A DNA stretch of 28,348 nucleotides from Pseudomonadota bacterium (GCA_028876585.1 JAGWRL010000099.1:1-28348), one strand, 5' to 3'; shown: positions 8,554 through 18,562, numbered from the stretch's first letter. The notes: generated by a model from the sequence alone, not told the origin. Made by a program: numbers and translations.

Positions 8554-8655
8554 ATGGCGACGATCGCAGCCGGCGTCATCGCAGACAACAAGCCGTTCCG
8601 CGCCGCTCGCGAGGCGCGCGCCGCTTCGTCACGCTTACAGGAGTTACGGCCATGA
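8554..8655 (+). CDS. Possible 33-residue leader ORF coupled to the acyl-CoA dehydrogenase
   Basis: A short open frame starts with ATG 8554 behind a strong purine-rich tract (GGGAGGGGG, about 8538-8546) and ends in a TGA that overlaps the ATG of the next gene (ATGA, 8652-8655). The predicted peptide is basic and Ala/Arg-rich with no signal sequence or recognisable domain. The stop-start overlap is what a translationally coupled leader would show. Against it, two rare TTA codons occur and GC-rich sequence easily gives chance frames of this size. The next gene also has its own Shine-Dalgarno site inside this frame. It is listed as a candidate only. Confidence 0.3.
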   Translation: MATIAAGVIADNKPFRAAREARAASSRLQELRP

Positions 8656-9797
8656 CCGACCGCCTGAGCCCGTTCTACCAGCCCGAGCACGAGGCGTTCC
8701 GCGACAGTCTGCGCAAATTCGTGCGCCGCGAGATCGAGCCTTACGCCAACCAATGGGACGAGGCGGGCGAGTTTCCGCGCGAACTCTACAAGAAGGCCGC
8801 CGCCGTCGGCTATATGGGCCTCGGCTTTCCCGAGCGCTACGGCGGGACCGAGGGCGACCGCTTCATGCGCATCATCGCCATGCAGGAGGTCGCGCGCGCG
8901 GGTTGCGGCGGCGTCGGCGCCGGGCTGTTCAGCCACACCATCGGCGCGCCGCCGATCCTGCATCGCGGCTCGGAGGCGATGAAGGCGCGCGTGCTGCCGC
9001 AAATTCTCTCAGGCGAGAAAATATCGGCGCTCGCCATCACCGAGCCCTCGGGCGGCTCCGACGTCGCCAATCTGCGCACCACGGCGCGGCGCGACGGCGA
9101 TCATTTCATCGTCAACGGCTCCAAGACCTTCATCACCTCGGGAATGCGGGCGGATTTCATCACTTTGGCCGCGCGCACCGGCGGCCCCGGCGCGAGCGGC
9201 GTCAGCCTGATCCTGATTGAAGGCGAGCCGGAAGGCTTGCAGCGCACGCCGCTGAAGAAGATGGGCTGGTGGTGCTCCGACACGGCGACGCTCTATTTCG
9301 AGAACGTGCGCGTCCCCGCCGAGAACCTGATCGGCAAGGAGGGCGAGGGCTTTCGCGCCATCATGCTCAATTTCAACGACGAGCGGCTGCACGGCGCGGC
9401 GGGCGCGATCGCCGCCGCGCGGGTTTGTCTGGAGGAGGCGACCGCCTACGCCAAGGAGCGCGTCACCTTCGGCAAGCCGCTCGTGCAGCATCAGGTGATC
9501 CGCCACAAGCTGGTCGACATGGCGATGCGGGTCGAGGCGTCGCAGGCGATGCTGGAATTGCTGACCTGGCGGCTGGAACAGGGCGAGAATCCGGTCGCCG
9601 AAATCTGCATGTTGAAGAACCAGGCCACCACCACGATGGCGTTTTGCGCCTCGGAAGGCGTGCAGATATTTGGCGGCGCCGGCTTCCTGCGCGGCGTCAA
9701 GGTCGAGCGCATCTATCGCGAGGTGAAGGTCAACGCCATCGGCGGCGGCACGGAGGAGATCATGAAGGACCTCGCCAGCCGCCAGATGGGTCTTTGA
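8652..9797 (+). CDS. Acyl-CoA dehydrogenase, catalytic Glu in helix G position
   Basis: An FAD-dependent acyl-CoA dehydrogenase (381 aa, normal length) that makes a 2,3-enoyl-CoA and passes electrons to ETF. It shows the N-terminal helical domain, 'AITEPSGGSDVANL' (128-141), 'FIVNGSKTFITSG' (152-164), 'IGGAGFLRG'-like FAD-binding sequence near 'IFGGAGFLRG', and the C-terminal 'IGGGTEEIMKDL'. In medium-chain enzymes the catalytic base is the Glu in the C-terminal 'YEGT' segment; that position is Gly here. Glu244 in 'FNDERL' aligns instead with the helix G base used by isovaleryl-CoA and long-chain dehydrogenases, so the enzyme should be active but with a different substrate range (branched, long or cyclic acyl chains). 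CAGGAG 8 nt upstream (8638-8643) supports ATG 8652. It forms an operon with the synthetase that starts 15 bp downstream. The substrate is not known. Confidence 0.93.
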   Translation: MTDRLSPFYQPEHEAFRDSLRKFVRREIEPYANQWDEAGEFPRELYKKAAAVGYMGLGFPERYGGTEGDRFMRIIAMQEVARAGCGGVGAGLFSHTIGAPPILHRGSEAMKARVLPQILSGEKISALAITEPSGGSDVANLRTTARRDGDHFIVNGSKTFITSGMRADFITLAARTGGPGASGVSLILIEGEPEGLQRTPLKKMGWWCSDTATLYFENVRVPAENLIGKEGEGFRAIMLNFNDERLHGAAGAIAAARVCLEEATAYAKERVTFGKPLVQHQVIRHKLVDMAMRVEASQAMLELLTWRLEQGENPVAEICMLKNQATTTMAFCASEGVQIFGGAGFLRGVKVERIYREVKVNAIGGGTEEIMKDLASRQMGL

Positions 9798-9812
9798 TTG
9801 GGGGAGCAGCGC

Positions 9813-11321
<1,509 letters not shown>

Positions 11322-11327
11322 CGCGCC

Positions 11328-12437
11328 TCACGCCGGCGTCGGGCTGCGCGACAACGCGACGCCCTTGATCTGCGCGAACACTGGCATGTCGACGGCAAGC
11401 CCCAACCGCTCATAGGAGCGCCTGGTGATGCGCGATAAGATTTGCTCGCCGGCGCCGTCCGCGCCGAGCCCAAGCCGCACCAGCGTCTCGCCGGGATCGA
11501 GCGCGCGGGCGGTCAGAATGCGCGCCGGCAGCACGTTGAGGATGGAGCTCGGCCGCGGCGTCTCGCGCGCCAGACTGACGTCGCCGGCGAGGATGCGCAG
11601 CCGCCGCCGTTCGCCCACCGCGCCCACCGCCGCGACCAGAAACGCGCCGCCGCGCACGGCCACGCTCAACAGGCCGTCGGCGGGATCGACCTGAGCGATG
11701 CGGCCTTCGAGGCTGACCGCGGCGCCGCGCGCCGTCGCCAGCGGCAGGTCGGGATCGGCTTGCAACTCGGCCAGCGGCCCGGCCGCGATCACGCGGCCCG
11801 CCTGCATCAGAACGAGATGATCGGCGAGCCGCTCGACCTCGGCCATGTCGTGCGTGACATAGATCGAGGGCAGCGACAGGCGGTCGTGCAGGCGTTCGAG
11901 GAAGGGCAGGATCTCGGCCTTGGCGGCGGCGTCGAGCGCCGACAGCGGCTCGTCCATCAGCAGCAGCGCCGGCTGCGACAGCAAAGCCCGCCCGAGCGCC
12001 ACCCGCTGCCGCTCGCCGCCCGAGAGATGGCGCGGCGAGCGGGCGAGCAACGGCGCCAGCGCCAGCAGATCGACCACTTCGTCGAACGCCACGGCGCGGC
12101 TGTGGCGCGGCGCGGCGAAGGTCAAGTTGTGGCGCACGGAGAGATGGGGAAACAGCCGCACGTCCTGAAACACGAAGCCGAGCGAACGGCGATGCGTCGG
12201 CAGAAACACCGCCTCGCCGTCCTGCCACAATGCGTCGCCGACCCGGCAATAGCCGTCGCGCAGCCGCGACAGCCCCGCCAGACAGCGCAACACCGTCGTC
12301 TTGCCGCAGCCGGACGGGCCGAACAGCGCCGTCACGCCGCGTCCCGGCGCGGTGAAGGCGGCGTCGAGCGCGAAGCCGCCGACCGCGCCGCGAAAACGCG
12401 CCTCCAGCTCGCGCGGCTCGCTCAAGCGCGCGCCCAT
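11328..12437 (-). CDS. modC: Molybdate ABC transporter ATP-binding protein ModC
   Basis: The ATPase of the molybdate importer (369 aa). The N-terminal ABC domain carries Walker A 'GPSGCGKTT' (40-48), the Q-loop '[11 protein letters not shown]' (88-98), the signature 'LSGGERQ' (138-144) and Walker B 'LLLMDEP' (158-164), with the switch His in 'YVTHDMAE'. The last 100 or so residues form the oxyanion-binding MOP/TOBE domain typical of ModC, which separates it from other ABC ATPases. ATG 12437 lies inside the end of modB (16-bp overlap), so translation is coupled. The gene is the last of modABC on this strand and converges on the acyl-CoA synthetase gene. Tungstate or sulfate transport is unlikely given the gene order and ModA partner. 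Confidence 0.94.
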   Translation of the reverse strand: MGARLSEPRELEARFRGAVGGFALDAAFTAPGRGVTALFGPSGCGKTTVLRCLAGLSRLRDGYCRVGDALWQDGEAVFLPTHRRSLGFVFQDVRLFPHLSVRHNLTFAAPRHSRAVAFDEVVDLLALAPLLARSPRHLSGGERQRVALGRALLSQPALLLMDEPLSALDAAAKAEILPFLERLHDRLSLPSIYVTHDMAEVERLADHLVLMQAGRVIAAGPLAELQADPDLPLATARGAAVSLEGRIAQVDPADGLLSVAVRGGAFLVAAVGAVGERRRLRILAGDVSLARETPRPSSILNVLPARILTARALDPGETLVRLGLGADGAGEQILSRITRRSYERLGLAVDMPVFAQIKGVALSRSPTPA

Positions 12438-13099
12438 GCGAAGCGTTTCTCCACCCCGATCATCGCCAGTATGACGACAAAGGCGAAGCCGACCATGCCG
12501 AGCGCCAGCGCATTCGCCTGCTCCCATTGCGAGTTTTCGACGTAATCGAAAATCATGGTCGAGACCACGGCGGTGCGGCCGGGAATATTGCCGCCGATCA
12601 TCAGCACGACGCCGAATTCGCCGACGGTGTGGGCGAAGCCGAGCATCGCGCCGGTGAGCAGGCCGGGACTGGCGAGCGGCAAGGCGACGGCGAAGAAGGC
12701 GCGCCACGGCGGCGCGCGCAAAGTCGCGGCGGCCTCCAGCGGCCCGTCGCCGAACGCCGCGAAGGCGTTGCGGATCGGCTGCACCACGAACGGCAGCGAA
12801 TAGATCACCGAGCCGATCACCAGGCCGGTGAAGGTGAAGGCGAGCGTCGCGCCGCCCCAGGCGCGCGCGATCGCGCCGCCCGGCCCCTGTGGCCCGAGCG
12901 CGACGAGCAGGTAGAAGCCGAGCACGGTCGGCGGCAGCACGATCGGCAGCGCTGCCACGGCGGCGACCGCCTCCTTCCACCACGCACGCGAACGGGCGAG
13001 CCACCAGGCCAGCGGGGTGGCGACCAGCATCAGAATCGCCGTCGTCGTCGTCGCCAGTTCGCCGGTGAGGACGATCGCCTGCCAGTTGGAGCCGGTCAT
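12422..13099 (-). CDS. modB: Molybdate ABC transporter permease ModB
   Basis: The inner-membrane permease of the molybdate importer (225 aa, normal length). Five hydrophobic segments can be seen, beginning at '[19 protein letters not shown]' (about residues 17-35). The cytoplasmic EAA loop that contacts ModC is at '[15 protein letters not shown]' followed by '[12 protein letters not shown]' (about residues 126-152). '[16 protein letters not shown]' is the usual ModB sequence near the second helix. The ATG at 13099 shares an ATGA overlap with the modA stop, and the 3' end overlaps modC by 16 bp, so the three genes are one tightly coupled unit. A typical separate permease, not fused to ModC as in some bacteria. 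Confidence 0.95.
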   Translation of the reverse strand: MTGSNWQAIVLTGELATTTTAILMLVATPLAWWLARSRAWWKEAVAAVAALPIVLPPTVLGFYLLVALGPQGPGGAIARAWGGATLAFTFTGLVIGSVIYSLPFVVQPIRNAFAAFGDGPLEAAATLRAPPWRAFFAVALPLASPGLLTGAMLGFAHTVGEFGVVLMIGGNIPGRTAVVSTMIFDYVENSQWEQANALALGMVGFAFVVILAMIGVEKRFAWARA

Positions 13100-13833
13100 T
13101 CCAGCCCGTAGCCGAATTTGGCGACCACTTCGCGCGCCTGCGGACCTTTGAGGAACGCCACGAAGGCTTTGGCGACGGGATCCCCGGCGCCCGTCTTCAG
13201 CAGAGCTGCATCCTGCCGGATCGGCGTGTAAAGGTCCTGCGGCACGATCCAGCGCGTCCCCGTTTGCACGCTCTTGAGCTGCGACAAAGCGACGAAGCCG
13301 AGCTGCGCATTGCCGGTGTCGATGAACTGGAACGCCTGCGCGATGCTCGCGCCCTGCACGATCTTCGCCGCCATGGCGTCGTAGACCTTCAGCGCCTTCA
13401 GCGTCTCCACCGCCGCCGTCCCATAGGGCGCGCCGTCGGGATTGGCGATCGCCAGCTTGTCGAACCCGTTGGCCTCGAGCACCGCCGCGCCCTGCGTCAC
13501 GTCCTGCGTCCGGCTCCACAACACGAGCTTGCCGACGGCGTAGGTGAACACGCTGCCGGGGACGGCCAGTCCCGCCGCCTCAAGCTGCCGCGGCCGTGTC
13601 TGATCGGCCGACAGGAACACCTCGAATGGCGCGCCCTGCGCGATCTGCTGCGACAGCGGGCCGGAGGCGCCGAAACTCAGCACCGCCTCGTCGCCGGTGG
13701 CGCGCTTGAACAGCGCCGCGATCTCGCGCGCCGGCTCGGCGAAATTCGCCGCCACCGCGACATGGGTCTCGGCGCCGAGCGCGGCCGAACCCGTGAGCAG
13801 CGCCAGCCCGAGCGCCAACACGCGGCCAAACAT
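13096..13833 (-). CDS. modA: Molybdate-binding periplasmic protein ModA
   Basis: The periplasmic substrate-binding protein for molybdate (245 aa). A Sec signal peptide is evident: a short basic start, a Leu/Ala-rich core, and a likely cleavage after 'GSAALGA' near residue 21. The mature start '[21 protein letters not shown]' (cited as residues 22-42 only by position) is typical of ModA, as is '[12 protein letters not shown]', whose Ser residues bind the oxyanion, and '[10 protein letters not shown]'. GGGGAG 7 nt upstream (complement of 13841-13846) supports the ATG at 13833. A candidate ModE operator lies 31-55 bp upstream of the start, implying repression when molybdate is plentiful. The gene is the first of modABC and follows a CoA ligase gene on the same strand after 89 bp. 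Confidence 0.95.
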   Translation of the reverse strand: MFGRVLALGLALLTGSAALGAETHVAVAANFAEPAREIAALFKRATGDEAVLSFGASGPLSQQIAQGAPFEVFLSADQTRPRQLEAAGLAVPGSVFTYAVGKLVLWSRTQDVTQGAAVLEANGFDKLAIANPDGAPYGTAAVETLKALKVYDAMAAKIVQGASIAQAFQFIDTGNAQLGFVALSQLKSVQTGTRWIVPQDLYTPIRQDAALLKTGAGDPVAKAFVAFLKGPQAREVVAKFGYGLE

Positions 13834-13864
13834 GCCGAGACTCCCCTTTTGCCGATGTCGCCAC

Positions 13865-13888
13865 CGCTATTCCGCATTGCATATAACG
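13865..13888 (-). promoter_or_regulatory. Candidate ModE-binding Mo-box upstream of modA
   Basis: The plus strand reads CGCTATTCC, six bases, then CATATAACG. This matches the E. coli ModE operator pattern (CGCTATATA, six bases, TATATAACG) in 14 of the 18 arm positions and has the same 6-bp centre. On the transcribed strand the right arm overlaps a plausible -10 element (TTATAT) placed 17 bp after TTTACG, so a bound ModE would block modA transcription. No modE gene lies in the window, so the regulator would be encoded elsewhere. Confidence 0.6.
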
Positions 13889-13922
13889 CAAGCGGGCGTG
13901 GCGCGTAAATGCCCGCCGCGCC

Positions 13923-15563
13923 TCAGTTCGCGTCGCCGCTTTCCGCGATCGCGCGGGCGCGCAATTCGCGCCGGATCACCTTGCCGGTCACCGTCATCGG
14001 CAATTCCGCGACGAAGGCGATCTCGCGCGGATATTCGTGCGCCGCCAGCCTGTCGCGCACGAACCGGCGGATGTCTTGCGCCAGCGCCTCGGCGGCGGCG
14101 AACCCCGGTTTGAGCACGACATAGGCCTTGACGATCTCGGTCCGCTCGGCGTCGGGCTTGCCGATCACGCCCGCCATCTGCACGGCGGGATGGGTGATCA
14201 GACAATCCTCGATTTCGCCGGGGCCGATGCGATAGCCCGCCGAAGTGATGATGTCGTCGGCCCGCCCCTCGAACTTCAACCAGCCGCTCTCGTCCTTGAG
14301 GCCCATGTCGCCGGTCAGCAACCAATCGCCGCGAAATTTGTCGCGCGTCGCCTGCGGGTTGTTCCAATAGCCTAGAAACATCACGGGATCGCCGCGCCGG
14401 ACGGCGATTTCCCCCGCGACGCCGGGCGGCTGCGCCCAACCTTCGGCGTCGACGATCTCGACCGCGTGGCCGGGAACCGGCCGCCCCATCCGCCCCGGCC
14501 GCGCCGGATCGAGCCCCGCGCAAGACGACACGACCATGTTGCATTCGGTCTGGCCGTAGAATTCGTTGATCGTCACGCCGAGCATTTCGCGGCCCCAGTT
14601 CAACAATTCCGCCCCCAGCGGTTCGCCGCCGCTCGCCACGCTGCGCAGCGAAAGCTTCAGCGACTTGTCACGACCCGAAGCCGCGCGCATAAACTTCAGC
14701 GCGGTCGGCGGCAGAAACACGTTGCGGACGCCGAACTCGTGCATCGTCGCGAAAGCGGCCTCGCCGGTGAAGCGCGCGAAGCGATGCGCGACCACGGGAA
14801 CGCCGTGATGCAGCGCCGGCAACAGCACGTCGAGCAGGCCGCCGATCCACGCCCAATCCGCCGGCGTCCAGATGAGATCGCCCGCCTGCGGAAAGAAATC
14901 GTGGCTCATTTCGACGCCGGGCAGATGGCCGAGCAGCACCCGGTGCGCGTGCAGCGCGCCCTTCGGCTTGCCGGTGGTGCCCGAGGTGTAGATGATCAGC
15001 GCCGGATCCTCGGCCGCTGTGTCGACGGGTTCAAACACGTCGCTGCATCGCGCCATCGCCGCGTGCAGGCTCATTTCCGGCGGCGCGTCGCGGTCGATGC
15101 TGAAAATGGTTTTGAGTTGCGGCAGCCGGTGGCGCAGCGCCTCGACCTTCGCCAGTCCCTCGCCGTTGGTGACGAGCGTGGCGACGCCCGCGTCGTGCAG
15201 CCGATATTCGAGCGCATCGGGACCAAACAGCGTGAACAAAGGCAGCGCGATCGCGCCGAGCTTATAGACCGCGATATGCGCGTAAGCCGTCTCCGGCGCC
15301 TGCGGCAGCAGGATGCCGACGCGGTCGCCTTGCGCGACGCCGACCGCGCGCAAGGCGTTGGCGAGCTGGTTGGAGAGCGCGCGCAATTGGCCGAAGGACA
15401 GCCGCGCCCGGCCGCCCTGCGCGTCGTGAAACAGCAAGGCGTCGGCCCGCGGCTTGGTCGCCGCCCATTTGTCGCAGACGTCGACGCCGATATTGTAGCG
15501 CTCAGGGATCGTCCAACCAAACCCGCTGACGAGTTCGTCGTAGGTCGCCGCGCGCCGCAACAT
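13923..15563 (-). CDS. AMP-forming acyl-CoA synthetase (acetyl/medium-chain type)
   Basis: A second ANL-family CoA ligase (546 aa), not closely related to the one at 9813. The P-loop is 'YTSGTTGKPKG' (192-202). 'EFYGQTECN', 'GDWLLTGDMGLKDESGW', 'GRADDIITSAGYRIGPGEIE' and the catalytic Lys528 in 'TVTGKVIRREL' follow the pattern of acetyl-CoA-synthetase-like and medium-chain (AcsM-type) ligases. 'TPADWAWIGGL' near the middle is also typical of that group. It would activate a short, medium-chain or aromatic acid using ATP and CoA; the exact acid cannot be read from sequence. GGAG about 8 nt upstream supports ATG 15563. It lies 12 bp after the GatZ-like gene and 89 bp before modA on the same strand, so readthrough from the polyol operon is possible although the reaction does not obviously belong to it. 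Confidence 0.9.
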   Translation of the reverse strand: MLRRAATYDELVSGFGWTIPERYNIGVDVCDKWAATKPRADALLFHDAQGGRARLSFGQLRALSNQLANALRAVGVAQGDRVGILLPQAPETAYAHIAVYKLGAIALPLFTLFGPDALEYRLHDAGVATLVTNGEGLAKVEALRHRLPQLKTIFSIDRDAPPEMSLHAAMARCSDVFEPVDTAAEDPALIIYTSGTTGKPKGALHAHRVLLGHLPGVEMSHDFFPQAGDLIWTPADWAWIGGLLDVLLPALHHGVPVVAHRFARFTGEAAFATMHEFGVRNVFLPPTALKFMRAASGRDKSLKLSLRSVASGGEPLGAELLNWGREMLGVTINEFYGQTECNMVVSSCAGLDPARPGRMGRPVPGHAVEIVDAEGWAQPPGVAGEIAVRRGDPVMFLGYWNNPQATRDKFRGDWLLTGDMGLKDESGWLKFEGRADDIITSAGYRIGPGEIEDCLITHPAVQMAGVIGKPDAERTEIVKAYVVLKPGFAAAEALAQDIRRFVRDRLAAHEYPREIAFVAELPMTVTGKVIRRELRARAIAESGDAN

Positions 15564-15575
15564 CCACGCTCTCCG

Positions 15576-16832
15576 CTATCTCTCGCCGCAGGCGCGCCGA
15601 TACATCCCGACCACCGCCTCGACCTTGGCGGCGACGACGCGCTGCGACAAGCTCGGCTCGCGCCGCTCCAGCAGCAGGTCGCCGACATATTGCGACACGA
15701 GACCCAGCGGCGGCGCGGCGGCGTCGATATTGGCGAACAATCGCCGCAGCGCCGCCTGCACCTGCGGTTGCGGCCAGTAATAGCGGATGCGGTCGCTCAG
15801 CCCATAAAGGCGAGTGACCGATTGCGCGCCGTCGGCCGCGACATAGCCGCGCCAATCCGCCGGCCGCGCGTCCATCGCGCCCTCCAGCGCCGCGACGATG
15901 GACGAGGGTTGCGCCGGCTTGAGCCAATGCTCGATCTCGGCGAGCGCGAACACCGCCTCGCGAAACGCGAAGGTCAGCATCGGGCCGACCTTGAGAATGG
16001 CGAAATGCGAGGCGACGAGTTCGGCCAGCGCCCGCTCCGTCTGATAATCCGTCGAGTGCGCTTCATAGACGACGCCGGGAATTTGCGTCACCGCCGCGCT
16101 GAGCCGGGCCGCCTTGGCCGCGTCGTAGCCGAACACCTGATTGTTGCCCATATCGACGCCGGGTTGCACAACCAGCGCGACGACGCGTTGCAACGCCGAG
16201 GCGACGCCGCGCGCGGCGAAGGCGGATTGATGCAACTCATAAGTTCGCCGCGCCGCCTCCGGCGCCGTCACCGCCAACGCGTCGAGTTGTTGCAACTCGC
16301 CGCCGGGGATCGGCACTTCGGTGCCGATCACATAGACGCAGCCGGCGCCGCCCGCAGATTCGGCGGCGGCGCAAAGCTCGGCGGCGCGTTCGGCGATCGT
16401 CGCCTCGCCGACCACGCTCTCGTCGCCGCAGGCCATGCTGGCGTCGAGGTGGATCTTGGCGAACCCCGCCTCGACGAAAGCCTTGGTCAGATCGCAGGCG
16501 CGCGCCATCGCCTCGCGCGCCGGCAGCCGCTTCCACGGGTTGGGGCCGAGATGGTCGCCGCCGAGGATCAACCGCGCCGGATCAACTCCCGCGCCTTGCG
16601 CGAGCGCTTCCACGAAGCGACGGAAGCCGGCCGGCGTCATGCCGGTGTAGCCGCCGTCCTGATTGACCTGATTGCAGGTCGCCTCGATCAGGATCGGCGC
16701 GTCGCTGTCGCGATAGGCGGACAGGATCGCCGTCAAGGTCTCGGGATGCGCCGTGCACCATGAGGGAATCCCGCGCCGCGCGCCGGCGCGATTGGCCGCG
16801 ATCAGATCGGCGAACACTTCGCGCGCGCTCAT
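15576..16832 (-). CDS. GatZ/KbaZ-like protein, probable D-tagatose 6-phosphate 4-epimerase
   Basis: A COG4573 protein (418 aa; E. coli GatZ is about 420). Family sequences seen include 'RGIPSWCTAHPETL' near residue 20, 'EATCNQVNQDGGYTGM' near 50, 'GGDHLGPNPW' near 90, 'KIHLDASM' and 'GTEVPIPGGE', and 'EAHSTDYQ'. GatZ/KbaZ was first described as the non-catalytic partner of the class II tagatose-bisphosphate aldolase GatY/KbaY. No aldolase subunit is encoded here. Stand-alone members beside a polyol dehydrogenase and a kinase in Agrobacterium have been reported as D-tagatose 6-phosphate 4-epimerases, giving fructose 6-phosphate, and the same gene set is present here. The ATG at 16832 overlaps the kinase stop (ATGA), so the two are translated together. 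Family assignment is firm; the epimerase role is inference from context. Confidence 0.85.
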   Translation of the reverse strand: MSAREVFADLIAANRAGARRGIPSWCTAHPETLTAILSAYRDSDAPILIEATCNQVNQDGGYTGMTPAGFRRFVEALAQGAGVDPARLILGGDHLGPNPWKRLPAREAMARACDLTKAFVEAGFAKIHLDASMACGDESVVGEATIAERAAELCAAAESAGGAGCVYVIGTEVPIPGGELQQLDALAVTAPEAARRTYELHQSAFAARGVASALQRVVALVVQPGVDMGNNQVFGYDAAKAARLSAAVTQIPGVVYEAHSTDYQTERALAELVASHFAILKVGPMLTFAFREAVFALAEIEHWLKPAQPSSIVAALEGAMDARPADWRGYVAADGAQSVTRLYGLSDRIRYYWPQPQVQAALRRLFANIDAAAPPLGLVSQYVGDLLLERREPSLSQRVVAAKVEAVVGMYRRACGER

Positions 16833-17788
16833 GCGCCGGCTCGCAGCAAAGCTTCGATCGCGGCCAGATCGCTGTTGCCTTCCATCGGTCCAACCTTGGT
16901 CACCGCCAGCGCCCCGGCGGCGTTGGCGCGGGCGAGCGCGTCGTGGAAGTTGAACGCGCCCTTGGCCCACAGCGTCACGAAAGTGGCGCAGAAACAATCG
17001 CCGGCGCCGGTGGGATCGAGCGGCGTCACCCGATGCGCGGCAAAGCTCGCACGCTCGCCGTCGCGCGTGAGGCCCTGCGCGCCGCGCTCGCCCTTCTTCA
17101 GCACCACCGCGCGCGCGCCCTTGGCGAACAATTCGGCGGCGTACTCCTCCAGCGCGCGGCCGGGAAACAGGGCCTCCGCGTCATCATCGCTGGGCAGAAA
17201 GATCGCGGCCATGTCGATCATTTCCCGCACGGCCGCGAAATAGGCGGGGTGTCCAACCAATTCCTTGCGCACATTGGGATCAAACGAGATGGCGACGCCG
17301 CCGGCGTGCAACGCCCGCACGGCCTTCAGCGCCTTGGCCGCCATGTCGGGATCGCCCAAAGCGGAGCCCGAGACATGCATCACGTCGAGGGAAAAATCGC
17401 GCAGCGCCGCCAGGGTCGCGGCGTCGACCTCGAACTGCGAGGCGGCGGAATGGACGATGTTGTAAACGAAATCGCGGCTGCCGTCGTCGTTGTAGCTGAC
17501 GAAGGCGGAGCCGGTCGCCGCGCCTTTGACGATGCGAATGAGTTGCGGCGCGACGCCGTGCTGAACCAGCCGCTCCAGCGTCACTTCGCCGAACGCGTCG
17601 TCGCCGACCGCGCCAACGAAAACGCAGCGACCGCCGACCTGCGCCGCCTGGTCGATGAAGATGCCCGGCGCGCCGGAGGGATAGGGGCCGAGATATGCGC
17701 CCGGCCGCCGATGGCGGCCGTTGCGGCTGGTGCAGACAAACTCCACCAGCAATTCGCCGATGCAACCGACCCTGGCAGGCTCGCGCAT
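16829..17788 (-). CDS. PfkB-family sugar kinase, probable ketose (tagatose/fructose) kinase
   Basis: A ribokinase/PfkB-family kinase (319 aa, normal length) that phosphorylates a sugar with ATP. The N-terminal region has 'GGRCVFVGAVGDDAFGE' (52-68), the usual substrate-side pattern, with the lid nearby. The C-terminal signature 'DPTGAGDCFCATF' (258-270) carries the anion hole and catalytic base Asp264. The gene sits between a polyol dehydrogenase gene (3-bp gap) and the GatZ-like gene (ATGA overlap), so the likely substrate is the ketose made by the dehydrogenase: D-tagatose if GatZ makes fructose 6-phosphate, or D-fructose if the polyol is sorbitol. ATG 17788 is the only start that gives the full N-terminal strand; its ribosome binding site is weak, which fits coupling to the preceding gene. 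Confidence 0.9.
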   Translation of the reverse strand: MREPARVGCIGELLVEFVCTSRNGRHRRPGAYLGPYPSGAPGIFIDQAAQVGGRCVFVGAVGDDAFGEVTLERLVQHGVAPQLIRIVKGAATGSAFVSYNDDGSRDFVYNIVHSAASQFEVDAATLAALRDFSLDVMHVSGSALGDPDMAAKALKAVRALHAGGVAISFDPNVRKELVGHPAYFAAVREMIDMAAIFLPSDDDAEALFPGRALEEYAAELFAKGARAVVLKKGERGAQGLTRDGERASFAAHRVTPLDPTGAGDCFCATFVTLWAKGAFNFHDALARANAAGALAVTKVGPMEGNSDLAAIEALLRAGA

Positions 17789-17791
17789 AGG

Positions 17792-18562
17792 TCAGCTCAT
17801 CCAGTTGCCGCCGTCGATATTGTAGGTTTGCGCGACGATATAATCGGCGTCGGCGCTGGCCAGGAACGTCGCCAGCCCACCCAGTTCGTCGGGGCGCGCC
17901 ATGCGGCCGAACGGCACCGAGGCGCCGACGACGCGCTTCTTCTCGCCCGGCTTCAGGTTCTCGTATTTGGCGAACATCGCGTCGACGTGCTCCCAATGTT
18001 CGTTGTCGACCACGCCCGGCGCGATGGCGTTGACGTTGATGCGATGTTTGATGAGATCAAGCCCGGCGCTCTGCGTCAGGCTGATCACCGCCGCCTTCGA
18101 CGAGCAATAGACGGCGACCAGCGCCTCGCCGCGACGCCCGGCCTGCGAGGCGAAATTGATGATCTTGCCGCCGCGCCCCTGCGCGATCATCTGTTTGGCG
18201 CCCGCCTGCAACATGAACAACAGGCCCTCAACATTGACGGCGTAGACGCGCCGGTAGCTCTCGCGCGTGATCTCGACGATCGGCGCCAGATCAAACAGGC
18301 CGGCGTTGTTGACGAGAATGTCGAGGCCGCCAAATTTCGCCACCGTCTGCGCGATGGCGGCGTCGATCGAGGCCTGATCGGTGATGTCGAGCTTGATCGC
18401 GAACGCGTTCGCGCCCAGTTCGGCAGCGACGGCCTGCGCGCCGGGCAGATTGAGATCGGCGATGACGACCTTGGCGCCTTCCTTGACATAACGCTCGGCG
18501 ATCGCCTTGCCGATGCCGCGCGCCGCGCCGGTGATGAGGGCGATTTTGCCGGTGAGCGTCAT
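17792..18562 (-). CDS. Polyol dehydrogenase, SDR family (sorbitol/galactitol 2-dehydrogenase type)
   Basis: A classical short-chain dehydrogenase (256 aa) oxidising a hexitol to a ketose with NAD+. The Rossmann motif 'TGAARGIG' is at 11-18, Asp36 in 'IADLN' favours NAD+ over NADP+, and the catalytic set Asn110, Ser139, Tyr152, Lys156 is complete. The length and the C-terminal stretch 'YIVAQTYNIDGGNWMS', with 'DLAPIVEITRESY' and 'SQAGRRGEALV', closely match the sorbitol dehydrogenase SmoS/PolS of Rhodobacter sphaeroides, which also oxidises galactitol to tagatose. Sorbitol, galactitol, L-iditol and altritol are candidate substrates. An AGAGGA site about 9 nt upstream supports ATG 18562. It is the first gene of the minus-strand operon and is divergent from the LacI-type regulator. 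Confidence 0.93.
   Translation of the reverse strand: MTLTGKIALITGAARGIGKAIAERYVKEGAKVVIADLNLPGAQAVAAELGANAFAIKLDITDQASIDAAIAQTVAKFGGLDILVNNAGLFDLAPIVEITRESYRRVYAVNVEGLLFMLQAGAKQMIAQGRGGKIINFASQAGRRGEALVAVYCSSKAAVISLTQSAGLDLIKHRINVNAIAPGVVDNEHWEHVDAMFAKYENLKPGEKKRVVGASVPFGRMARPDELGGLATFLASADADYIVAQTYNIDGGNWMS

Noticed and set aside
9798..9812. TTG start for the acyl-CoA synthetase
   Set aside because: ATG 9813 has GGGGAG at good spacing; the TTG lies directly on the previous stop with no room for a ribosome site.
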